Assembly: GCF_000955805.1 (NCBI RefSeq)
Contig: NZ_JYOA01000015.1
Span: forward strand, 16,065 to 80,064
Source of the DNA: Pseudomonas sp. 21
Lineage (GTDB): Bacteria > Pseudomonadota > Gammaproteobacteria > Pseudomonadales > Pseudomonadaceae
DNA: 64,000 nt
Reading direction: 5' to 3'
The stretch's first letter is position 1, and the number at the start of each line of letters is the position of its first letter. Shown here piece by piece: positions 9,161 to 19,184 of the stretch. The notes under the pieces were generated by a model. The model had not been told where the DNA came from and did no database searches. It worked only from the letters and a program-made list of their open reading frames with translations. The translations under genes were made by a program, and so were the position numbers.

Positions 9161-10444
9161 ATGCCGCACACCTCCTACCCCTCTTCCTATTACGCAGCTT
9201 CGGCCAATCCGGTCCCGGCCCGTCCTGAACTGCAAGGCGAGGTGGAAACCGATGTCTGCGTGATCGGCGCAGGCTACACCGGCCTGTCGACCGCCCTGTT
9301 CCTGCTGGAAAACGGTTTCAAGGTCACCGTGCTGGAAGCCGCCAAGGTTGGCTTCGGTGCGTCGGGCCGCAACGGCGGCCAGATCGTCAACAGCTATAGT
9401 CGCGACATCGACGTCATCGAACGCACCGTCGGCGCCAAGCAGGCCAAGCTGCTGGGTGACATGGCCTTCGAAGGCGGCCGCATCATTCGCGAGCGTATCG
9501 CCAAGTACAACATCCAGTGCGACCTGAAGGACGGCGGCGTGTTCGCGGCCCTCAGCGCCAAGCAGATGGGCCATCTGGAGTCGCAGAAAAAGCTGTGGGA
9601 GCGCTTCGGCCACACCCAGCTGGAACTGATGGACGCCAAGCGCATCCGTGAAGTCGTCGGCACCGACAGCTATGTCGGCGGCATGCTCGACATGAGCGGC
9701 GGCCACATCCACCCGCTGAACCTCGCCCTGGGCGAAGCCGCAGCCGTGGAATCCCTGGGCGGCGTGATCCACGAGCAGTCCCCTGCCGTGAAGATCGACC
9801 GAGGCGCCAACCCGGTCGTGCACACCCCGAAGGGCCGCGTGAAAGCCAAGTTCATCGTGGTGGCCGGTAACGCCTACCTCGGCGGGCTGGTGCCGGAGCT
9901 GGCTTCCAAGTCCATGCCGTGCGGCACCCAGGTGATCACCACCGAGCCGCTGAGCGCCGACCTGGCCAAGTCCCTGCTGCCGACCGACTATTGCGTCGAG
10001 GACTGCAACTACCTGCTCGACTACTACCGCCTGACCGGCGACAACCGCCTGATCTTCGGCGGTGGCGTGGTCTACGGTGCGCGCGACCCGTCGAACATCG
10101 AGGCAATCATTCGTCCGAAGATGCTCAAGGTCTTCCCGCAACTGAAGGACGTGAAGATCGACTTCGCCTGGACCGGCAACTTCCTGCTGACCCTCTCGCG
10201 TCTGCCGCAGGTTGGCCGTATCGGCGACAACATCTATTACTCCCAGGGCTGCTCGGGCCACGGCGTGACCTACACCCACCTCGCGGGCAAGCTGCTGGCC
10301 GAAGTGCTGCGTGGCCAGGCCGAGCGTTTCGACGCCTTCGCCACCCTGCCGCACTACCCCTTCCCGGGCGGCCGCATGTTCCAGGTTCCGTTCTCCGCGA
10401 TCGGTGCCTGGTACTACACCATGCGCGACAAGCTGGGCATCTGA
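9161..10444 (+). CDS. FAD-dependent oxidoreductase, gamma-glutamylputrescine oxidase type (PuuB/PauB-like)
   Basis: 427 residues. The Rossmann FAD-binding motif VCVIGAGYTGLSTALFLLE is near residue 33, the GFGASGRNGGQI segment of the DAO/GlcD-type oxidases near residue 67, and a second FAD contact GCSGHGVTYTHLAG near residue 363. These flavoenzymes oxidise gamma-glutamylated polyamines or related amines with release of H2O2 and ammonia. No signal peptide. It is followed by a shared terminator and a convergent channel gene. In PAO1 I recall the same neighbours around pauB3, which supports a polyamine role; other amine substrates remain possible. Confidence 0.85.
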   Translation: MPHTSYPSSYYAASANPVPARPELQGEVETDVCVIGAGYTGLSTALFLLENGFKVTVLEAAKVGFGASGRNGGQIVNSYSRDIDVIERTVGAKQAKLLGDMAFEGGRIIRERIAKYNIQCDLKDGGVFAALSAKQMGHLESQKKLWERFGHTQLELMDAKRIREVVGTDSYVGGMLDMSGGHIHPLNLALGEAAAVESLGGVIHEQSPAVKIDRGANPVVHTPKGRVKAKFIVVAGNAYLGGLVPELASKSMPCGTQVITTEPLSADLAKSLLPTDYCVEDCNYLLDYYRLTGDNRLIFGGGVVYGARDPSNIEAIIRPKMLKVFPQLKDVKIDFAWTGNFLLTLSRLPQVGRIGDNIYYSQGCSGHGVTYTHLAGKLLAEVLRGQAERFDAFATLPHYPFPGGRMFQVPFSAIGAWYYTMRDKLGI

Positions 10445-10463
10445 CGCCTCGCTTCACACCGCA

Positions 10464-10498
10464 CGAAAAAACGGCGCCTCAGGGCGCCGTTTTTCTTT
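10464..10498. terminator. Bidirectional intrinsic terminator
   Basis: AAAAAACGGCGCC-TCAG-GGCGCCGTTTTTC. The stem lies between the convergent oxidase and channel genes and overlaps the last codons of the latter, serving both. Confidence 0.9.
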
Positions 10499-11438
10499 TC
10501 GGGGACTTCTCCGGCGACGACGTATCACTGCGCACCTGGGCATGGCTCATCAACGCGAAGATCAGACTGCCGCCGACGATATTGCCCAGCAGCGTCGGCA
10601 AGGCGAAATCGATGACGAATGGCGCCAACCCCACTTCCCCGGCGAACATCAGGTAGCCCACCTCGCAGGTGCCGACCACGATGTGGCTGAAGCTGCCCAG
10701 CGCCATCAGGTAGGTGACCAGGAAGATGATCCACACCTTGGCGTTCTCCGCCGCCGGCACCAGCCAGACCATGGTGGCGATCATCCAGCCGGAAACGATG
10801 CCCTTGGAAAACATCTGCCAATGGTCGTTCTCCATGACCTCGCGACCGATCTCCAGGAAAGCCTGATCCGCCTTGGTGTCGAAGATCGGCAGGTGCAGCA
10901 TGCCGTAGGCGAACAGCAGCGCGCCGACGATATTGCCCAGCAGTACCACCGACCACAGGCGCAGCAACTGGCCGAACTTCTCCAGCGTGGGCTCGCTCAT
11001 CACCGGCAGCACTGCCGTCAGGGTGTTCTCGGTGAACAGTTGCTGGCGCGCGAGGATGATCGCCAGGAAGCCCACCGGATAGCCAAGGCTGCTGGTGATC
11101 ACCGCCATGTCGTGGTCCGGCAGACGCGCGCGGAACAACCCCATGGCCATCAGCGACAGCCCGATGGTCAGCCCGGCAGCCAGTGCCGACCACCAGAGCG
11201 CCGCCAGGGTGCGCTCCAGTTCGTGATTGCCCTGCAGGCGGATGACTTCGTGCAGCACCAGCGGGCGGGGCGGCTGACTCTTCTCGACCTTGCGGCGCTC
11301 TTCGGCCGAGAGCTCGTCGGCCGTATCGCTACCAGCCCTGGCGCTGCGGGAAGCATTGCGAGGCGCCGCCTTCTTGGTGCTCGACGCGCTCTGCTTGGCA
11401 CGGGCGCCGCTGCGTGCCGGTGGTTTTTCGCTGGCCAT
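10479..11438 (-). CDS. Formate/nitrite transporter family protein
   Basis: 319 residues from ATG 11438 (GAGG 8 nt upstream). A charged, Ser/Lys/Arg-rich, probably disordered N-terminus (~60 residues) is followed by six hydrophobic segments of the FNT/FocA fold: AALWWSALAAGLTIGLSLMA, then YPVGFLAIILARQQLFTENTLTAVLP, then WSVVLLGNIVGALLFAYG, and so on. FNT proteins are pentameric inner-membrane channels for small monovalent anions or neutral acids. The long cytosolic N-terminal extension resembles the YfdC subgroup. Substrate is not deducible. Confidence 0.88.
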   Translation of the reverse strand: MASEKPPARSGARAKQSASSTKKAAPRNASRSARAGSDTADELSAEERRKVEKSQPPRPLVLHEVIRLQGNHELERTLAALWWSALAAGLTIGLSLMAMGLFRARLPDHDMAVITSSLGYPVGFLAIILARQQLFTENTLTAVLPVMSEPTLEKFGQLLRLWSVVLLGNIVGALLFAYGMLHLPIFDTKADQAFLEIGREVMENDHWQMFSKGIVSGWMIATMVWLVPAAENAKVWIIFLVTYLMALGSFSHIVVGTCEVGYLMFAGEVGLAPFVIDFALPTLLGNIVGGSLIFALMSHAQVRSDTSSPEKSPKRKTAP

Positions 11439-11511
11439 GCCAAGCACCTCGCTGGAACATTGCCGGGTCAGGCCACGCCCTCCCCGCCTGGGTTCAGGAA
11501 ACCTGTGCGCC

Positions 11512-12480
11512 TCAGTTCACCGGGCAGGCCGGCACCGCCTGGCAACTGTCACCTGCCGCGGCCGCACTGCCAATCTTCTGCGAGAAGCGCGCATCGTCCG
11601 GCGCCAGGCGTCGCGCACAACTCGCCGCTGCGCCGGCCTGCTGCGCACAACCGCGCTCACCCAGCACGTTGGCCAGGTTGAACCAGCCAGCCGCAAACGC
11701 TGGCTTCGCACCAACACTGCGGCGCAGCGCATCCTCGGCATCGCCGAGACTGCCGTCGGTGTAGCGCGCGTTGGCCAGGGCGAACCAGCCGAGCGACTCC
11801 TGCGGCCAGGCCCTGGTCGCAGTGCGGTAGGCCTGCTCCGCCAATGCCGGCTGGCCGGTTTCTTCCAGGTCGTGGGCCGCTCTCAACCAGGCCGTCGGCT
11901 CCGCCGTCGCCGGCAGGCGATCGGCCGGCACGGTCAGTACCGCCCAGCGCTGGCTGCGCTTCCAGGTCACGTCAAAGGCGGTGAAGTCGATCACCAGGCG
12001 CTCGGTGATGCCCGAGCGGAGGATCAGTTCATGGCGATTGCGGTCGAAGCCGACCACCACCGCGAAGTGCCAGACCGGTAGCCAGTCCAGCCCCTGGTTT
12101 TGCAGGATCAGCACCGGATTGCCCGCCGCCACTTCGCTGAGGATGTTCTCCAGGCGCGGCTTGAGCGGATAGACCAGCATGCCCTTCTCCCGCGCCGCCG
12201 CCACCAGCTCCACCTGCAGGCTGCCCTCGCGTCCGGGGATAAACACCCGGTCCTTCAGCTCCCGCGGCGTCACCCGCACGCCACGCTGATTGAGCATGGT
12301 CGCCAGCGCAGCCGGGCCGCACTGAAATTCCTGTTGCGGGAAGAACTGCACATCACTCAGTTCCACCCGCTCCGGCAACGCCTCCACGCTCGATGGCAAC
12401 GTCGGCGACTGCGCGCAGCCACCGAGTGCCACGGCCGCCGCAAACGCGGCGGCCATGGCCCAGCGCTTCAACGCTGGCAC
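11512..12480 (-). CDS. PA2778-type lipoprotein with C39-like cysteine peptidase domain and TPR region
   Basis: 322 residues with a GTG start at 12480. The later ATG (12456) would remove the positive charges of the signal peptide. The lipobox is VALGGC. A papain-like C39 domain follows, with QFFPQQEFQCGPAALATML (catalytic Cys near residue 54) and WHFAVVVGFD (His). The C-terminal ~110 residues are TPR-like (WLRAAHDLEETGQPALAEQAY). It overlaps the upstream PA2779-type gene by 13 nt, so both are translationally coupled. It is probably an outer-membrane-anchored periplasmic peptidase or peptide-binding protein. The family name is from memory; substrate unknown. Confidence 0.85.
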   Translation of the reverse strand: MPALKRWAMAAAFAAAVALGGCAQSPTLPSSVEALPERVELSDVQFFPQQEFQCGPAALATMLNQRGVRVTPRELKDRVFIPGREGSLQVELVAAAREKGMLVYPLKPRLENILSEVAAGNPVLILQNQGLDWLPVWHFAVVVGFDRNRHELILRSGITERLVIDFTAFDVTWKRSQRWAVLTVPADRLPATAEPTAWLRAAHDLEETGQPALAEQAYRTATRAWPQESLGWFALANARYTDGSLGDAEDALRRSVGAKPAFAAGWFNLANVLGERGCAQQAGAAASCARRLAPDDARFSQKIGSAAAAGDSCQAVPACPVN

Positions 12481-12863
12481 CTCACGAAGGTGAAGATATG
12501 GGTGATACAGAGCAGGTCGGTGATCACGAAGATCAGCAGGAACAACAGGATGATGCCGATGATGCCGCCAGCGGGGGCCTGGTCCAGCTGCTGGTTGAAC
12601 TGCGCCAGCTCTTCATTGGACAGGCTCTTGATGCGCTGCTCGACCTTGCTGCGCTCGACGCCCATGGACTGCAGCTTTTTCTGCACGCCCTGGTCATCGA
12701 GCATCTTCAACAACTGTTCGCGGTCGACCTGTTGCTGCTGTGCCTGCAGCACTTCGCCGGTGCCAACCATGGCGGCCTGAGCCAACGGGACTTCCGCAAC
12801 AACACCCAACTGCGCGAACACCAGGACTGCTGCAAGGCTCTTTACCCGTCTTGTTATGGTCAT
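12468..12863 (-). CDS. PA2779-type envelope protein
   Basis: 131 residues. N-terminal signal peptide (MTITRRVKSLAAVLVFAQLGVVAEVPLAQA). A Gln-rich charged helical middle follows (QAQQQQVDREQLLKMLDD), then a C-terminal hydrophobic segment GGIIGIILLFLLIFVITDLL flanked by charged residues. This suggests a single-pass inner-membrane protein with a periplasmic helical domain. It is the first gene of a two-gene unit with the C39-like lipoprotein. The pair is conserved in Pseudomonas as far as I remember, with no known role; the topology suggests a membrane partner or substrate for the peptidase. Confidence 0.8.
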   Translation of the reverse strand: MTITRRVKSLAAVLVFAQLGVVAEVPLAQAAMVGTGEVLQAQQQQVDREQLLKMLDDQGVQKKLQSMGVERSKVEQRIKSLSNEELAQFNQQLDQAPAGGIIGIILLFLLIFVITDLLCITHIFTFVRCQR

Positions 12864-12994
12864 TCTGGGTCACCTCATCATGGACTGCATGCACTGAGCA
12901 GGAGGTGCAGGCCGCTCGCACGCGAGACAACCGACCGTGACGCTCCCGCCATGTCGGCGGCAACCGCAGGGCCGCTATCTAGTCTGATGCCGAC

Positions 12995-13480
12995 TCAGGA
13001 AAAGAGTTCGAAGCGTATTTGGCGCCAGTCGGCGTCCAGATGGCCCAGGTACAGGCAGGCATGACCGCGGGGAAAGAGAATGTGCTCCGGACCGATGCCC
13101 GGACCTTCGAGGCGCAGCAGGCGCCCCCAGGGATGATGGCTGATGCGCCCGCGCACATCCTCGACGGTCCCGCCGCGCCACCAGTGGATAGCGGCCTCGG
13201 CATCCTCGACCTCTTCAGGCTGCTCGATGCGCACCGGCTCATCGCGCCAGCCGATCACCCGCTGCGGGTCGAAACCGGCCTGCCGCGCCAGCGGCAACGG
13301 CGTGATCCACTGTGCGCCGTCCCGCTCCTCGAGCGACACGGCCAGCGGACACCACTGCGGCTGCTCCAGCGCCCAGAGCAGGTCGCCATCGATCGCCAAC
13401 GAAGGCGCTGGCTGGGCCTGGATGCGGAAACCGGGGCAGACCAGCACACCCTCGCGCAGGGGAATGCGGAGTTCGCTCAT
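12995..13480 (-). CDS. Conserved hypothetical protein
   Basis: 161 residues from ATG 13480 with GGAG upstream. Tryptophan-rich (LLWALEQPQW, VIGWRDEP, AIHWWRGG, HHPWGRLL), no signal peptide and no membrane segment, so presumably cytoplasmic. A C-terminal LFPRGHACLYLGHLDADWRQ segment is the most distinctive part. No motif that assigns a reaction was recognised. It lies alone between the PA2779-type gene and a binding-protein gene on the same strand. Confidence 0.65.
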   Translation of the reverse strand: MSELRIPLREGVLVCPGFRIQAQPAPSLAIDGDLLWALEQPQWCPLAVSLEERDGAQWITPLPLARQAGFDPQRVIGWRDEPVRIEQPEEVEDAEAAIHWWRGGTVEDVRGRISHHPWGRLLRLEGPGIGPEHILFPRGHACLYLGHLDADWRQIRFELFS

Positions 13481-13589
13481 GCCGGCTCCGGCAGGGAATG
13501 GCAGCGAAGGAAGAACAAAGCGCGGCGCACTTCATCCTCCCTACGGCTGGCGCGCAAACGGCAGCGGCGATTCTAGGGAAGAAGGCGGC

Positions 13590-14420
13590 TCACGGCGACT
13601 TCTGTTTCGCTTTCTGGCGCTCGAGGAAATCCACTTTCCACTGCTCGACGCCCAGGTGCTCGGAATCGAGACTCGCCTCGACGCCGTACTTCGCCTTGAT
13701 CGCGGCCACCTCCCCGGCGTGGTCGACGAGGAAGCGATCGAAGCGCTCGACCAGCTCGCCCTGCTTCAGCGTGGACAGGTGGAAGGCGCCCCGCGTGTGT
13801 GGCAGCGAAGGATCGAACACCAGCGCCCCCGGTTTCGCACGGATGTTGTCCAGGTAAAAAGTGGCGACCACTACGTTGAAGTAGGCGCCATCGGCCTGCT
13901 TCTTCAGCGCGGCATGGATCATCTGCTTGAGGTCGGCGCTGGGCGCGAGGGCAATCTGCCCGGACTGCACCGGCTGCTCATAACCGCGCGGCGTCCAGCC
14001 ATCCACCAGCGCCAGCCGCTTCAAGGCACCGACACCCTGCCCCAGCCGCTCCGGCGCCACCAGCACGCCGTCGACGTACTCGGTCACCGGCTGGCTGTAG
14101 CGCAGGGTTTTCCCGGCTTTCTGCTCGGGCGCCCAAGCGGGGTTGTCCGGGTACTTGAGATCGACCTGGCCGGACAGCAACGCCGGCAGCAGCGCATCCA
14201 CCGGCAGCGGGCGATATTCCAGGGTGATCCCGCTGGTGCCGGCGAACAGGTCCAGCACCTCGCGGGCGAAGCCCTGGTAATTGCCCTGCGCATCGGTGCT
14301 GTAGTGCGGGGCGAACGCGAGGTTCTCGACGCCGACGACGTAGGTCTGCGCCATGGCGGCACTTGAAACACCGCTGGAAAAAATGCTGGCGAGCGCGCAG
14401 CAGAATGCCTTGAGCTTCAA
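13590..14420 (-). CDS. Periplasmic solute-binding protein, family 3-like (amino-acid type)
   Basis: 276 residues, apparently starting at TTG 14420 with AGGAGA 5 nt upstream; no ATG of suitable position exists. It has a signal peptide (KLKAFCCALASIFSSGVSSAAMA). The two-lobed family-3 binding fold is seen in YVVGVENLAFAPHYSTDAQGNYQGFAREVLDLF, VDLKYPDNPAW and QSGQIALAPSADL. There is no adjacent permease or ATPase, so it is either an orphan receptor that feeds a distant ABC system or a sensory binding protein. The C-terminus is rich in Lys/Gln. Ligand unknown. Confidence 0.75.
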   Translation of the reverse strand: MKLKAFCCALASIFSSGVSSAAMAQTYVVGVENLAFAPHYSTDAQGNYQGFAREVLDLFAGTSGITLEYRPLPVDALLPALLSGQVDLKYPDNPAWAPEQKAGKTLRYSQPVTEYVDGVLVAPERLGQGVGALKRLALVDGWTPRGYEQPVQSGQIALAPSADLKQMIHAALKKQADGAYFNVVVATFYLDNIRAKPGALVFDPSLPHTRGAFHLSTLKQGELVERFDRFLVDHAGEVAAIKAKYGVEASLDSEHLGVEQWKVDFLERQKAKQKSP

Positions 14421-14485
14421 ACGACTCTCCTTGTTGCCTGTTGTTTTTGTTCTGTCCGGCGGGCCGGGCGCCCGTCGTGGCGAAC

Positions 14486-15481
14486 TCAGCCGCCGGTCAT
14501 GCTCATGAAGCGCAGCACCTGCACCTGCTGATCGGCTTCGAAATGATGGCGTTCGGGCTTGAGCTGCAGCGCCTGCATCAATGCTTCGCGCAGGCGTGCG
14601 CCGTCGCCGGGGTGCTCGCGCAGCAGCTGGCGCAGGTCCAGCGCGCCTTCATGGCCGAGGCACAGCACCAGCTTGCCTTCGGCGGTCACCCGCACCCGGT
14701 TGCAGTCGCCGCAGAAGTTGTGGCTGTGCGGGGAGATGAAGCCGATCCGGCTGGCGTATCCGTCGATGCGGTAGTAACGCGACGGACCGCCACTGCGCTC
14801 CGGCGTGGGCAGCAGCTGCCAGCGCTCGGCGAGCTGCGCGCGGACTTCGTCGCTACTGCACAGGGTCTGCTTGCGCTCGTGGCTGCTGACGCTGCCCAGC
14901 GGCATCTCCTCGATGAAGCTGATGTCGATGCCCTTCTCCAGGGCGAAGGCCACCAGGTCGCAGACTTCGTCGTCGTTGCGACCCTTCTGCACCACGGCAT
15001 TGAGCTTGATGCGCTCGAAGCCGGCATCGCGGGCGGCGTCGATACCGTCAAGCACCTGCTCCAGCTTGTCGGAGCGAGTGAAGGCGGCGAAGCGTTCGCG
15101 ACGCAGCGAATCGAGGCTGATGTTCAGACGGCGCACGCCGGCAGCACGCAGCTCGGCCGCACGTTCACGCAGTTGCGAACCATTGGTGGTGATCGACAGA
15201 TCGTCCAGTTCCGGGCGTGCGCCCAGTCTTGCCAGCAGGCCGGTCAGGCCCTTGCGCACCAGCGGCTCGCCGCCGGTGATGCGGATGCGCTTCACGCCCA
15301 GGCCAATGAAGGCGTCCGCGACGGCTTCCAGCTCTTCCAGGCTCAACACCTGGTCGCGCGGCAGGAACTGCATGTCTTCGCTCATGCAGTAGGTGCAGCG
15401 GAAGTCGCAGCGGTCGGTGACCGACAGGCGCAGGTAAGTGATGCGTCGACCGAAGGGGTCGACCAACTGGGAATCGGACAT
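14486..15481 (-). CDS. moaA: GTP 3',8-cyclase MoaA (molybdenum cofactor biosynthesis)
   Basis: 331 residues from ATG 15481. Radical SAM cluster motif CDFRCTYC (C-x3-C-x2-C) near residue 24, the GGEP motif (RIRITGGEPLVRKG) and the second 4Fe-4S cluster Cys set (NFCGDCNRVRVTAEGKLVLCLG). The C-terminus is the Gly-Gly tail (MSMTGG) needed for MoaA activity. It converts GTP to 3',8-cyclo-7,8-dihydro-GTP, first step of Moco synthesis. Other moa genes are not adjacent; PAO1 carries two moaA copies and this resembles the one next to the gcl cluster. No Moco-riboswitch-like structure was recognised upstream. Confidence 0.97.
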   Translation of the reverse strand: MSDSQLVDPFGRRITYLRLSVTDRCDFRCTYCMSEDMQFLPRDQVLSLEELEAVADAFIGLGVKRIRITGGEPLVRKGLTGLLARLGARPELDDLSITTNGSQLRERAAELRAAGVRRLNISLDSLRRERFAAFTRSDKLEQVLDGIDAARDAGFERIKLNAVVQKGRNDDEVCDLVAFALEKGIDISFIEEMPLGSVSSHERKQTLCSSDEVRAQLAERWQLLPTPERSGGPSRYYRIDGYASRIGFISPHSHNFCGDCNRVRVTAEGKLVLCLGHEGALDLRQLLREHPGDGARLREALMQALQLKPERHHFEADQQVQVLRFMSMTGG

Positions 15482-15693
15482 GGGCAGTGGGCAGTTCCGG
15501 ATGGCAGGTGCCGAACGAAAGTGCGCTAGAAATACCCTAGAACGCCGTCGCTGTACACACAAAACCGACTCGAGAGTCAGGAAACTGCACGTCAGTCCCC
15601 ACGACAGCCCCGAGTTGAGGGGCTCAAGAGCCCGGTGCTACCATGCCCGGCTCTGTTCTGTGACAACAGCAATAAAAGAAAGAAGACCAGCCA

Positions 15694-16347
15694 ATGACCA
15701 GCATCCGCGAGCGTAACCGTCGCCTCATCCTTCGCGCCGCCAGCGAAGAATTCGCCGAGAAGGGTTTCGCGGCGACCAAGACCAGCGACATCGCCGCTCG
15801 CGCCGGGCTGCCCAAGCCCAACGTCTACTACTACTTCCAGTCCAAGGAAAACCTCTACCGCTGCGTGCTGGAAAGCGTGGTGGAGCCGCTGCTGCAGGCT
15901 TCCGCGCCGTTCCGCGAGGACGACGAGCCGAGCGAGGCGCTACGCGCCTACATCCGTTCCAAGGTGAAGATCTCCCAGGAACTGCCGCACGCCTCCAAGG
16001 TATTCGCCAGCGAGTTGATGCACGGTGCACCGCACCTGCCCAAGGAATACCTGGATGAGTTGAACGCCCAGGCGCAGCGCAACATCGCCTGCCTGCAGAG
16101 CTGGATCGACCGCGGCCTGCTCGCGCCGGTGGACCCGCATCACCTGCTGTTCACCATCTGGGCGGCGACCCAGACCTACGCCGACTTCGACTGGCAGATC
16201 TCCATGGTCACCGGCAAGACCAGCCTGAGCGACGCGGACTTCGAGGCGGCCACTGACACCATTACCCGCCTGGTGCTGCGCGGCACCGCGCCGGACAACG
16301 GCGCCGAGCCCAAGCCGCAGGGGCGTTTGCGGCCGTTGTCGATCTGA
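15694..16347 (+). CDS. TetR/AcrR-family transcriptional regulator, RutR-like
   Basis: 217 residues. N-terminal helix-turn-helix (ILRAASEEFAEKGFAATKTSDIAARAGLPKPNVYYYFQSKENLY, residues ~11-55) and an all-helical ligand domain of the RutR/YcdC type (SWIDRGLLAPVDPHHLLFTIWAATQTYADF). It diverges from moaA and stands near the gcl cluster. It may control moaA, itself or the glyoxylate genes; the palindromes at 17018-17250 are candidate sites but do not match the classical RutR box. The effector is unknown, possibly a purine/pyrimidine breakdown product (inference). Confidence 0.9.
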   Translation: MTSIRERNRRLILRAASEEFAEKGFAATKTSDIAARAGLPKPNVYYYFQSKENLYRCVLESVVEPLLQASAPFREDDEPSEALRAYIRSKVKISQELPHASKVFASELMHGAPHLPKEYLDELNAQAQRNIACLQSWIDRGLLAPVDPHHLLFTIWAATQTYADFDWQISMVTGKTSLSDADFEAATDTITRLVLRGTAPDNGAEPKPQGRLRPLSI

Positions 16348-16356
16348 AGCCAGAAA

Positions 16357-16441
16357 TGTAGGAGCGAGCTTGCTCGCGAACCCGCTTTACACCTGATACA
16401 TCCGGCGCATTTGGCGGTTCGCGAGCAAGCTCGCTCCTACA
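16357..16441. repeat. REP doublet (inverted pair)
   Basis: TGTAGGAGCGAGCTTGCTCG-CGAAC at 16357-16381 faces its reverse complement at 16417-16441 across a 35-nt spacer. This is the common Pseudomonas REP core with its internal palindrome GCGAGCTTGCTCGC. It lies between the TetR gene and the convergent GlcG-like gene. Confidence 0.95.
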
Positions 16442-16487
16442 AATTCGGCCAGGCGCGCGACGAACGCGCGCCCTTCCCTATCTTCGA

Positions 16488-16919
16488 TCAGCCCGCGTCA
16501 GCGACCAGGCCCAGCGCCTGCACGCCACGGATCGCGCATTGCTCGTCGATGTCCGAGGCATCGCCACTGACGCCGATGGCACCTATCACTTCGTTGGCCG
16601 AATTGCGGATCAGCACGCCACCCGGCGCCGGCACCACGTTGCCTTGCGCCAGGGTATTCACCGCGGCGATGAACGACGGTCGCTGCTGAGCGTCCGCCGC
16701 CAGCACGCGCGACGACTTGCCCAGCGCCACCGCGCCCCACGCCTTGCCGATGGCGATCTGCGGGCGAAGCATGCTCGCGCCGTCCTCGCGCTGCAGGCTC
16801 AGCAGGTGTCCGCCAGCATCCAGCACGGCGATGGTCAGCGGCGCGGTGGACAGCTCGCGGCTGGCCACCAGGGCGTGACGGGTGATGTCCAGTGCGGTTT
16901 CCAGGCTCAGGGTGGTCAT
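16488..16919 (-). CDS. GlcG/HbpS-family protein (heme-degrading-like domain)
   Basis: 143 residues from ATG 16919 (AGGAAA upstream). The whole protein is one GlcG/HbpS domain: ALDITRHALVASRELSTAPLTIAVLDAGGHLLSLQREDGA, then FIAAVNTLAQGNVVPAPGGVLIRNSANEVIGAIGVSG. Such proteins accompany glycolate and glyoxylate genes (GlcG) but the biochemical role is not established; some bind heme or corrinoid. It is divergent from gcl, sharing a 357-nt control region with repeated palindromes, so it is likely co-regulated with glyoxylate use. Confidence 0.88.
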   Translation of the reverse strand: MTTLSLETALDITRHALVASRELSTAPLTIAVLDAGGHLLSLQREDGASMLRPQIAIGKAWGAVALGKSSRVLAADAQQRPSFIAAVNTLAQGNVVPAPGGVLIRNSANEVIGAIGVSGDASDIDEQCAIRGVQALGLVADAG

Positions 16920-17017
16920 GAGGTTTTCCTCTTCAAGTTGATAAGACAGATCAAGGTGGATAAGCCGGGGCAACGCCGCGCGCAGAGATCAAAGCTGCGC
17001 ACACGCGTATCAGAAAT

Positions 17018-17250
17018 CTGTACGCAATCTAGTAGCCGAAGGTCTCACCCAAAGCAACCTAAAAGGACAATTCACATCTATTTTTGTATACATTTTTTCA
17101 AACGATAGTTTGACCCTGCGTTCAGCTTTTTCGTGAAAGCCCCGAAATAGAAGGCTTTCCATGGAAAATGACCACTCAGTCCCCCGTATACAACCCGTCT
17201 TGACCTTCGTCGAATTGCCTGCCTAGAATCGCCTCAACTTTTGTACACAA
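17018..17250. promoter_or_regulatory. Cluster of TTGTATACAA-like palindromes between the GlcG-like gene and gcl
   Basis: Four related sites: CTGTACGCAA (17018-17027), TTGTATACA (17084-17092), CGTATACAA (17185-17193) and TTGTACACAA (17241-17250). The last two bracket the gcl promoter, just upstream of -35 and just after the expected start point. The half-site TTGT/ACAA with a 2-bp centre is of the type used by GntR-family repressors, which is an inference; the nearby TetR protein is another candidate. Confidence 0.6.
17200..17229 (+). promoter_or_regulatory. Sigma-70 type promoter of gcl
   Basis: TTGACC (17200-17205), 18-bp spacer, TAGAAT (17224-17229), placing transcription start near 17236, about 40 nt before the gcl start codon. 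A palindrome covers the start point. Confidence 0.6.
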
Positions 17251-17276
17251 TCAGTATAAGAACCGAGGAACAAAAT

Positions 17277-19052
<1,776 letters not shown>

Positions 19053-19184
19053 TAGAACCGAACGACTCCTCCCTCCGGGGAGGAGCTGGGGGTGGACATT
19101 TCCTGGCGGGGAGTCCCCCACCCCCTGCTCTCTTTCAAGAAGAAGCCGAGCACCACGCACCACCCGTTCAACAGGAGTGACCCC

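Noticed and set aside
14486..15693. Moco riboswitch upstream of moaA
   Set aside because: The 212-nt region has no recognisable Moco-RNA structure and lies between divergent genes.
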